This document shows, in pieces, positions 1 to 5,519 of a stretch of 11,756 nucleotides of DNA. The notes below the pieces were generated by a model, which did no database searches, was not told the origin of the DNA, and saw only the letters and a list, made by a program, of their open reading frames with translations. The stretch is from Alphaproteobacteria bacterium (lineage in GTDB: Bacteria > Pseudomonadota > Alphaproteobacteria > ATCC43930 > CGMCC-115725). Made by a program: the position numbers and the translations under genes. The stretch's first letter is position 1. Every line of letters starts with the position of its first letter. The DNA lies in contig VAZR01000080.1 in assembly GCA_005888515.1 (NCBI GenBank), forward strand, positions 1 through 11,756. Reading direction: 5' to 3'.

Positions 1-420
1 TGCTCGGGCGAGAGCGCCTGATACAGCGCCTCGAGCGCCGGGCGCGCCTGCTGCATGCCTTGGAGTCGGGCCGAGAGGAACTGCTCGCGCCGACTCATGC
101 GGTCGAGGATGGTGCCCTGGGCCTCTGGTCCGGGCTGCGTCGGCAGATTGGCGCAGAGCTGACGCTCCTTGTCCGCCGCCGATTGAATCGCGCCGTTCAG
201 CTTGTCCCAAAGCGGCTTCTGCTCGGCGGTCGCCGCCCCTGCCGCGCATCGGCTCCATCTCGCCCGTATCGCCCATCGCGGGCATGCCGCCCATGCCGTG
301 CTGATCGGGTGCGGCCTGCGCGGTTTGCGCCTCGTTGTCGGCCGCTGCGCAAACCAATGCCGGCGCGGCGATCGCCATTCCGGCGACAAGCGCGAGGGTG
401 GCCATTTTCGGTCGCGTCAT
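1..420 (-). pseudogene. LTXXQ/Spy-CpxP-like exported protein, partial and apparently frameshifted
   Basis: The ATG at 420-418 has a GGAG ribosome binding site about 7 bases upstream (plus 428-432). The first frame encodes a signal peptide (MATLALVAGMAIAAPALVCA) and then a Met/His/Gly-rich linker (HGMGGMPAMGDTGEMEPM). From about position 239 leftwards the family-like protein continues in a different frame: TAEQKPLWDKLNGAIQ, then LDRMSRREQFLSARLQ, then ALEALYQALSPEQ at the window edge. The W/D/K pattern, 'DRM.RRE.FL' and terminal 'LSPEQ' resemble proteobacterial LTXXQ-motif (Spy/CpxP-like) periplasmic proteins, which are linked to envelope stress or metal handling. Removing one base from the C4 run at 236-239 joins the two frames. 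The original frame also stays open to the edge but encodes low-quality Arg/Gly/Pro sequence. The C-terminus lies outside the window. It may be a true pseudogene or a homopolymer sequencing error. Confidence 0.6.
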
Positions 421-539
421 CAAAGATTCTCCATTGGCGATCCTGCAATACAATAGGCGGCGGATCGGGCAAGGCTCCCCGCCGGAACGGCCGGCGGCGG
501 ATTAAATCGCTGACAGATTTATCAAAGAGGAGCGTCGGG
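421..539. promoter_or_regulatory. divergent intergenic region with GC hairpin
   Basis: This 119-base gap separates two divergently transcribed genes, so promoters for both should lie here. For the minus-strand gene a weak candidate is -35 TTGCCC (plus 467-472) and -10 TATTGC (plus 445-450) with a 16-base spacer, each matching consensus at about four of six positions. A 7-bp inverted repeat, CCGCCGG (479-485) and CCGGCGG (491-497) with a 5-base loop, sits in the middle and could be an operator or chance GC-rich palindrome. I found no convincing promoter for the plus-strand gene, and no riboswitch could be recognised by eye. Confidence 0.3.
526..532 (+). promoter_or_regulatory. ribosome binding site fixing the amidohydrolase start
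   Basis: AGAGGAG lies 7 bases before the ATG at 540. It decides the start: the frame is open back to position 60, but the upstream part overlaps the divergent exported-protein gene and encodes Arg/Pro-rich nonsense. Confidence 0.8.
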
Positions 540-1763
540 ATGCCTCAAACGAATGGCGAGCGGGTCGTCGCCGATTTGAAGCGGCTCGCCGAATTCGGCC
601 GCTATAAGACCGGGGTGCACCGGCCGACCTACTCGGCGGAGGATGTCGCCTCGCGCCAATGGCTGGCGGAGAAATTCGCCGAGGCCGGGCTCGACCCGGT
701 CATCGACGGCATCGGCAATGTCATCGGTCGTAACCCGCGCGCCACGCGGCGCCTGCTGGTCGGCTCGCACAGCGAGACGCAGCCGCATGGCGGCTGGCTC
801 GACGGCGCCCTCGGCGTCATCTACGGACTCGAACTGGCGCGCGCCTTTGCGGCTGATCCGGCCCTCGCCGGGCTCGGCATCGAGCCGATCGCCTGGGCCG
901 ACGAAGAAGGGCACTACGGCAACATGCTCGGCAGCCGTTCCTTCACCGATGCCCTGCCGGACAGCGAGATCGAAGCCGGCCGCAGCCGCGACGGGGTGCC
1001 GCTGCGCGCCGCGCTCGCCGAGGCGGGCTTCGCGGGACGCCCACGTGAGCGGCTCGATCCACAGCGCTATGTCGGTTATCTGGAAGCCCATATCGAGCAG
1101 GGCGATTGGCTCGACTCGTCCGGGCTGAAGATCGGCATCGTCGAGGCTATCATCGGCAACTGGAACTACTGGGTCACGGTCACCGGCCAGCAAAACCACG
1201 CCGGCACGACCCAGATGGCGCGCCGTCGCGATGCCGGCGCCGGCATGGTGCGACTGGCCAACCGCATCTACGACCGGTTCGCCGAGCTCGCCGGGCCACG
1301 CACGGTATGGACGATCGGCCGCATGTTGCTCGACCCGAACGCGCCGAGCATCGTCCCGGGCCGGGCCGAGATGCAGGTGCAGTTCCGCGACACCGACACG
1401 GCCATCCTCGAGCGGTTCGAACAGGCGCTGTACGGGCTCGTTGCCGAGGCCGATCGCGCCGGACCCTGTCACATCGAGATCGCGCCGATCTCGAAAAGCG
1501 AGCCGGCCGCAATGGATGCCGGCTTCCAGACTTTGATCGAGCAGGCGGCGGAGCGCCACGCACCTGGCGGCCATCTGCGGATGCCGAGCGGCGCCGGGCA
1601 TGATGCGCAGATCCTGTCGCGGCGGGTGCGTTCGGCGATGATGTTCGTGCCGAGCCTCAACGGGATCAGCCACCACTGGTCGGAAGACACCAAGGAAGAG
1701 GACATCGTCCTCGGGGCCCAGGTGTTCGCCGACGCCGCGGCGGCAATCCTGCAGGCGGGGTGA
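540..1763 (+). CDS. M20-family Zn amidohydrolase (N-carbamoyl-L-amino acid hydrolase / allantoate amidohydrolase type)
   Basis: 407 residues, a normal length for this family of cytoplasmic metal-dependent amidases that cleave N-carbamoyl or ureido C-N bonds. Visible motifs in order: first metal motif GSHSETQPHGGWLDGALGV (H77, D88), EEG (E122-E123, catalytic Glu and ligand), HIEQG (H184), lid/dimer-domain motif NHAGTTQM (H220), SGAGHDAQ (H354) and GISHHW (H378). There is no signal peptide. The usual H-x-D of M20 enzymes reads H-S-E (E79), so the canonical Asp is replaced by Glu. The substrate cannot be read from sequence: a carbamoyl-amino acid, allantoate-like ureide or another N-acyl/N-formyl compound are all possible. 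The stop codon overlaps the start of the following solute-binding-like gene (GTGA), so the two are probably co-translated and act on related compounds. The family call is secure; the specific reaction is not. Confidence 0.9.
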   Translation: MPQTNGERVVADLKRLAEFGRYKTGVHRPTYSAEDVASRQWLAEKFAEAGLDPVIDGIGNVIGRNPRATRRLLVGSHSETQPHGGWLDGALGVIYGLELARAFAADPALAGLGIEPIAWADEEGHYGNMLGSRSFTDALPDSEIEAGRSRDGVPLRAALAEAGFAGRPRERLDPQRYVGYLEAHIEQGDWLDSSGLKIGIVEAIIGNWNYWVTVTGQQNHAGTTQMARRRDAGAGMVRLANRIYDRFAELAGPRTVWTIGRMLLDPNAPSIVPGRAEMQVQFRDTDTAILERFEQALYGLVAEADRAGPCHIEIAPISKSEPAAMDAGFQTLIEQAAERHAPGGHLRMPSGAGHDAQILSRRVRSAMMFVPSLNGISHHWSEDTKEEDIVLGAQVFADAAAAILQAG

Positions 1764-2818
1764 GCGCGATGACGATCATCCTGCAGGAATCGCTGCGCGG
1801 CCTGTTTTACGCGCCGTATTACGCCGCCTTGGCGCTCGGGGCTTATGAGCAGGAAGGCGTCGAGGTGCGGTTCGCCAGCGCGCCGAGTCCAGGCCAGGCG
1901 CCGCAGACGCTGTTCGACGGCACGGTCGATGTCGCCTGGGGTGGGCCGATGCGGGTCAACCAGCTCTATGCCGAGCGTGCCGATTGCGACCTCGTCTGCT
2001 TTGGCGAGGCGGTGACGCGCGACCCCTTCCTGCTGGTCGGCCGCGCCCTGTGTCCGAATTTCACATTCGCCGATTTGATGACCTCCCGGGTCGCCACGGT
2101 CAGCGAGGTGCCGACCCCATGGCTCTGCCTGCAGCATGATCTGCGGCTGGCGGGGTTCGATCCCGCTCGCCTCGACCGGGTCGCCGACCAGAGCATGGCC
2201 GAGAACATGGGTGCGCTGCGCGGCGGCGCCGTCGACGTCGTGCAGCTGTTCCAGCCGCTGGCGGAGGAACTAATTGCCGAGGGATACGGGCATCTCTGGT
2301 ACGCCGCAGCCGATCGCGGCCCGTGCTCCTACACGACCTTTTACGCACGCCGCACCACTCTCGATGCAAAACGCGACGAGCTGTCGCGCCTGGTGCGCGG
2401 GCTTTATCGCACGCAGAAATGGCTGCACGGCGTGTCGCCCGAGACGTTGGCCGATACGGTGCAGCCCTATTTCCCGGCGGTGCCGCAGCAATTGCTGCGC
2501 GCCGCGGTGACGCGCTACCGCGATCTCGGCATCTGGGGACGGACCCCGATTTTGCCGGACGGCTACGACCGGCTCGCCGCCGGTCTCGTCTCCGGCGGGT
2601 TTGTGCAATCCGCCGCGCCGTTCGAGACCGCAGTCGACAACAGCCTCGCCGAACAAGCGGTCGCGCGATCAGCATTGCGAGGAGCAGCCCATAAGAGGCA
2701 ACCGTGCCGAAGCCGGGACCGAGCTGAGGATCGAGATATCCCGCGCCGAGGCTCTCCAATATCCCGATCGACATCGCCGCGACGATCGTGCCGGGCAGGC
2801 TGTCGAGCCCGCCGATGA
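1760..2818 (+). CDS. NMT1/THI5-like solute-binding-type protein, C-terminus replaced by antisense readthrough
   Basis: The start is GTG 1760 (4-base overlap with the hydrolase stop) or ATG 1769; the latter gives MTIILQESLRGLFYAPYYAA and is the more family-like start. The N-terminal 'GLFYAPYYAALALGAYEQEGVEV', 'GTVDVAWGGPMRV', 'LRGGAVDVVQLFQPLAEEL' and late 'VDNSLAEQAV' fit the NMT1/THI5-like (SsuA/ThiY-type) binding-protein fold. There is no signal peptide or lipobox, so the protein looks cytoplasmic, unlike a transport receptor. It may bind the hydrolase substrate or product, or be a THI5-like enzyme; no function is assigned. Family-like sequence ends near residue 303 (about 2666). Residues 304-352 are Arg/Ser/Pro-rich and are simply the antisense of the convergent permease gene, so the natural stop seems to have been lost. 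Confidence 0.75.
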   Translation: MSAMTIILQESLRGLFYAPYYAALALGAYEQEGVEVRFASAPSPGQAPQTLFDGTVDVAWGGPMRVNQLYAERADCDLVCFGEAVTRDPFLLVGRALCPNFTFADLMTSRVATVSEVPTPWLCLQHDLRLAGFDPARLDRVADQSMAENMGALRGGAVDVVQLFQPLAEELIAEGYGHLWYAAADRGPCSYTTFYARRTTLDAKRDELSRLVRGLYRTQKWLHGVSPETLADTVQPYFPAVPQQLLRAAVTRYRDLGIWGRTPILPDGYDRLAAGLVSGGFVQSAAPFETAVDNSLAEQAVARSALRGAAHKRQPCRSRDRAEDRDIPRRGSPISRSTSPRRSCRAGCRARR

Positions 2819-3485
2819 TGACGATCGGGAAGATCTTGAGACCGACCAGCGCCACGCCGAACCCGCCACCGGTCACGAATACCCACAGGATACCGGCGAT
2901 GGCCGAGGTGATCCCGGTTATCGCCCAGACCAGCGCGAAAAGGTGCCGCGTGTTGATCCCTGCTGCGGACGCCGCGGTCGGATCGTCGGCGATCGCGCGC
3001 AGCGCGATGCCGGTGCGGCTGTAGTGATAAAGCCAACTCAGCAGAGCAATAGCCCCAGCGGCGATTAATGCCGCCATCAGCTTTTCCGGTGAGACCAGGA
3101 GGCCGTTCAACAGCCATGGCTCGGTCGAAACCGGCAGCGGGATACCGCTCGGAATGCCGGTGAAAACCAGGGCGGCCGTGCCGCGCATCATCGCGCCGAG
3201 ACCGATCGTCACCATGATCAGAGAGATCACGGGATGGCTCGTCAACCGGCCGACAACGATGCCGTTGAAGGCGATGCCGAAAACGGCCATGCCGATTGCG
3301 GCGAACAACACCGCGCCGGCCAGACCCAGTCCCAGGGTGTAATAGCCGGCGCCCGCCAGCAACGCGCCGAACATGATCCATTCGCCGACCGCGAAATTGA
3401 TCATGCGGGAGGATTTGTAGACGAGCACGAACGCCAGCGCGATCAACGCATAGATCGCGCCGGCCAAGGCGCCGTCGATCAGCAA
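2100..3485 (-). CDS. livH: LivH-type branched-chain amino acid ABC permease, truncated at 3' end and running into antisense
   Basis: An inner-membrane permease of the high-affinity branched-chain amino acid (HAAT) family. Residues 1-276 (3485-2658) hold successive hydrophobic segments and family motifs: ALIALAFVLVYKSSRMINFA, VGRLTSHPVISLIMVTIG, GIALRAIADDPTAASAAGI, ALVGLKIFPIVIIGGLDS and GAGYLDP. Past 'MLIARP' the sequence becomes Arg/Cys-rich and is antisense to the plus-strand gene, so the final 'GLFG...ERV'-type tail is absent. The only ordinary start in frame is TTG 3485, but the alignable N-terminus (IEAALTYFLALL) extends to 3518, directly after the asparaginase-like stop (TGA 3521-3519), where only CTG/ATC codons are found. 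No livM follows, as would be usual. It is probably a remnant or an assembly-broken copy; the complete livH is at 9211-10110. Confidence 0.7.
   Translation of the reverse strand: MLIDGALAGAIYALIALAFVLVYKSSRMINFAVGEWIMFGALLAGAGYYTLGLGLAGAVLFAAIGMAVFGIAFNGIVVGRLTSHPVISLIMVTIGLGAMMRGTAALVFTGIPSGIPLPVSTEPWLLNGLLVSPEKLMAALIAAGAIALLSWLYHYSRTGIALRAIADDPTAASAAGINTRHLFALVWAITGITSAIAGILWVFVTGGGFGVALVGLKIFPIVIIGGLDSLPGTIVAAMSIGILESLGAGYLDPQLGPGFGTVASYGLLLAMLIARPLVRRGCCRLRSRTARRIAQTRRRRDRRRAGRSRPAKSGSVPRCRDRGSASPRRAAIAAAPPGNRAAPYRPTSRATRRAAISACDKARAPGATARRVLHREWCGVRKRSCRSTGRDRLRRTRDARIPRQLVPPPAAGTAARRRRRRRAAHPCSRPCSGRRPGRGERDRTPPAADHAAGRAMGSAPR
2658..2668. other. junction of two convergent genes that both lack their stop codons
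   Basis: The plus-strand binding-protein homology (ending EQAVAR) and the minus-strand permease homology (ending MLIARP) meet here. The shared bases include the 8-base palindrome TCGCGCGA at 2661-2668. Beyond this point each frame continues only as antisense of the other gene: 50 codons to 2818 on plus, about 185 codons to 2100 on minus. A complete LivH such as the one at 9211-10110 continues after 'IRP' with 'EGMFGRRRIERV' and stops; that tail is missing here. The pattern fits a deletion or inversion breakpoint, or a false assembly join. Confidence 0.6.
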
Positions 3486-3518
3486 GGCCAGAAAATAGGT
3501 CAGAGCGGCTTCGATCAG

Positions 3519-4523
3519 TCAGTAGGTCTGAAACGCCTGCTGGATCTCGCCGATGTCGCTCGTTGTGGTCAGCATCAGCATCAACAGGATGCGCGCCTTC
3601 TGCGGCGAGAAATCCTCACCGGCGACAAAGCCGACCTCGCGCAGATGGCGGCGCGGCGCGACCCGCCCGCTCGCCGCTCGGCTGCATTGCACGACGACGA
3701 CACCGGACTTTGCCGCTTGGATGAACGCCTCGCGCTGATCGGGGCTCGGGCTGCCCGGCGCGAACCCGGCTGAGACCAAGCCGCGCGCTCCGGCGGCCAC
3801 CGCCGCCCGGACCAGATCGCCAGCGGCCCCGGCATAGGAATAGACGATGTCGACCCGCGGCAGATCGGCGATCTCGCGGCCGGCGAACGGCGTATCCGGC
3901 ATGTGCGCCTGCAATGGCGCGCGATAGAAATGCGGGCCGTCGCCATCGATATGCCCGAGCGCGCCGAAATCGAACGAGCGGAAGGTCTGCACCCGATAGG
4001 TCGAGGTTTTGACGACATCGCGCGCCGGATGGATCTCGTTGTTGAGCACCACCAGGGCGCCCTTGCCGCGCGCCTCGGGACAGCCGGCGACTTGCAGCGC
4101 ATTCACCAGGTTTGTCCCGGCATCGGTGCCGAGCGCGCTCGCCGGGCGTTGCGCTCCGACCAGCACGACCGGCTGGCTGATCCCTAAGGTCAGGTTCAGA
4201 AAGAACGCGGTCTCTTCCAATGTCGCCGTGCCGTGCGGGATGACAAAACCGGCGAGACCGGGATCCTCGCCGGCGGTGCGGTGAATGAGGGCACGCAGTT
4301 CGAGCCAATCGGAGGGGCCGATCGCGGTGCTGCCGACCTGGCGAAAGGTGATCGGCACCGGGTCGGCGACCTGCCGGGTTTCCGGGAAGCGGTCGAGCAA
4401 TGCCTCGGATGTCAGCTTCTGCCCGAATTCCGGATAATCGAGCACATCGAGGCTGCCGGCACCGAGCGAGGAAATCGTGCCGCCGGTGCCGATAACGGCG
4501 ATGTGGGGAAGGGAAGAAGTCAT
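3519..4523 (-). CDS. asparaginase-family (type I/II fold) amidohydrolase-like protein with altered substrate-binding residues
   Basis: 334 residues with the full asparaginase layout. The N-terminal IGTGGTISSLG carries the nucleophile-type T16; the second motif is GFVIPHGTATLEETAFFLNL (T99); then GAQRPASALGTDAG; NNEIHPARDVVKTST with the expected Lys (K172); and a C-terminal domain SGRVAPRRHLREVGF...PQKARILLML. The hallmark HGTDT is HGTAT here (A100), and the position matching E. coli AnsB Gln59 reads Thr (GST, T66). In AnsB, Gln59 and Asp90 hold the amino-acid part of the substrate, so the catalytic Thr/Lys set is kept while recognition is changed. There is no signal peptide, so it is probably cytoplasmic. 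GGAG precedes the ATG by 6 bases. The permease gene follows at once after its TGA. It probably hydrolyses an amide other than asparagine; this is inference. Confidence 0.85.
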   Translation of the reverse strand: MTSSLPHIAVIGTGGTISSLGAGSLDVLDYPEFGQKLTSEALLDRFPETRQVADPVPITFRQVGSTAIGPSDWLELRALIHRTAGEDPGLAGFVIPHGTATLEETAFFLNLTLGISQPVVLVGAQRPASALGTDAGTNLVNALQVAGCPEARGKGALVVLNNEIHPARDVVKTSTYRVQTFRSFDFGALGHIDGDGPHFYRAPLQAHMPDTPFAGREIADLPRVDIVYSYAGAAGDLVRAAVAAGARGLVSAGFAPGSPSPDQREAFIQAAKSGVVVVQCSRAASGRVAPRRHLREVGFVAGEDFSPQKARILLMLMLTTTSDIGEIQQAFQTY

Positions 4524-4546
4524 GCCGCGCTCCGTCTGTACGCTCC

Positions 4547-4695
4547 GTAGGATGGGTTGAGCGCAGCGAAACCCATCATCATTCTACTCACAACGAGGCG
4601 GCGAGGCGGTGGGGCAACCGCGTCGCGGAAATCTCACTGCCTCACTGTCTCATTGTGAATTCTTGATGGGTTTCGCTGCGCTCACCCCATCCTAC
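4547..4695. repeat. 149-base imperfect palindrome (REP/MITE-like hairpin element)
   Basis: The outer arms at 4547-4577 and 4665-4695 are 31 bases each, inverted, with a single mismatch (gtaggatggg.. ..gaaacccatc). The inner halves also pair, with mostly G/A or C/T differences: cacaacgaggcggcgaggcg against the reverse complement of the stretch ending cattgtg. They close on CCGCG-T-CGCGG centred at 4623; the left half is 4 bases longer. Each outer arm can also form its own small stem (GATGGGTT/AACCCATC type). Repeats of the 'GGATGGGTTgAGCGCAGCGaAACCCATC' kind are, from general knowledge, dispersed in many proteobacterial genomes. No clear target-site duplication flanks it. It begins 15 bases past the livF stop and ends 23 bases before the asparaginase-like start, so it may act as an mRNA 3' end/terminator. 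Any private promoter of the downstream gene would have to lie inside it; ATTCTA at 4581-4586 is a weak minus-strand -10 candidate. Confidence 0.85.
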
Positions 4696-4710
4696 AGCCG
4701 CGGGTCCGGA

Positions 4711-5505
4711 CTACGACAGCCAGCGTTTCCGCCGGCGATAGTGTTTGGTGTCGCGGTAGGATTTGCGGGACCCGGCCTCATTGAGGCCGAGATAGAATTC
4801 CTTGATGTCCGAATTCTGGCGCAGCTGCTCGGCCGGGCCTTCGAGCACGATGCGGCCGTTTTCCATGACATAGCCGTGATCGGCGATTTCGAGCGCCAAG
4901 GCCGCGTTCTGCTCGACCAGCAGTACCGTCAGCTTTTGCTCGTCCTTCAGGCGCCGGATCACGCTGAAGATCTCCTCGATGACCATCGGCGCCAAGCCAA
5001 GCGACGGCTCGTCGAGCAGGATCACTTTGGGGTCCGACATCAAGGCGCGGCCGATCACCAGCATCTGCTGCTCGCCGCCCGAGAGATAGCCGGCGGATTG
5101 GCTACGGCGTTCCTTCAGCACCGGAAAGCTCCCGTAGACCCGTTCCATCCCCGCCTTTACATCGGCGGTGTTGCTGCGGCTGTGCGCGCCAGCGACCAGA
5201 TTCTCATCGACCGTCAGGTTCTCGAATACCCGACGACCCTCGAAAACCTGCACGACCCCGCGTTTGACGACATCGAACGGCAACAGCCGATCGAGCCGCT
5301 CGCCGTCGAGCTCGACATTGCCCTTGGTCACCTCGCCGCGCTCGGTTTTCAACAGCCCCGAGATCGCCTTCAGGGTTGTGGTCTTGCCGGCGCCGTTGGC
5401 GCCGAGAAGGGTCGTGATATGCCCCTCCTCGGCGCTCAGCGAGACGCCCTTCAGCACCAGGATGACGCCGTCATAGACGACTTCGACGTTGTTGAGCGCC
5501 AGCAT
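4711..5505 (-). CDS. livF: LivF-type ABC transporter ATP-binding protein
   Basis: 264 residues; one of the two cytoplasmic ATPases of a branched-chain amino acid-type importer. Walker A is GANGAGKT (35-42), followed by a Q-loop region VVQVFEGRRVFENLTVDENL, signature LSGGEQQ (141-147), Walker B VILLDEP (161-167) and D-loop SLGLAP. The switch position reads VEQN rather than a His, as is usual for LivF. The basic C-terminal tail (KSYRDTKHYRRRKRWLS) is longer than in E. coli LivF but typical, as far as I recall, of alphaproteobacterial versions beside CoA synthetases. It is the last gene of the main operon, 14 bases after the second binding-protein gene. A long hairpin follows its stop. Its partner ATPase LivG is not in the window. 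Confidence 0.93.
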   Translation of the reverse strand: MLALNNVEVVYDGVILVLKGVSLSAEEGHITTLLGANGAGKTTTLKAISGLLKTERGEVTKGNVELDGERLDRLLPFDVVKRGVVQVFEGRRVFENLTVDENLVAGAHSRSNTADVKAGMERVYGSFPVLKERRSQSAGYLSGGEQQMLVIGRALMSDPKVILLDEPSLGLAPMVIEEIFSVIRRLKDEQKLTVLLVEQNAALALEIADHGYVMENGRIVLEGPAEQLRQNSDIKEFYLGLNEAGSRKSYRDTKHYRRRKRWLS

Positions 5506-5519
5506 CTCGTGAGCCTCGG

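Noticed and set aside
197..472. 91-codon minus-strand open frame over the divergent region
   Set aside because: It lies in the third frame relative to the signal-peptide frame and the LTXXQ frame, and its product is Arg/Gly-rich with no features.
479..497. GC-rich inverted repeat as a rho-independent terminator
   Set aside because: It lies between divergent starts with no gene ending there and no T-run on either strand; at most a weak operator candidate.
60..539. 160-residue N-terminal extension of the amidohydrolase frame
   Set aside because: It overlaps the divergent exported-protein gene, is Arg/Pro-rich, has no ribosome binding site, and the ATG at 540 has a strong one. No true N-terminal domain.
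522..1676. 384-codon open frame on the minus strand
   Set aside because: It is antisense to the M20 amidohydrolase, whose motifs and ribosome binding site are unambiguous. The shadow product has no recognisable features.
2100..2657. C-terminal 'domain' of the truncated permease (about 185 codons)
   Set aside because: It is exactly antisense to the NMT1-like coding region and is Arg/Ala/Cys-rich. It is explained by stop-codon loss at the junction, not by a new fused domain.
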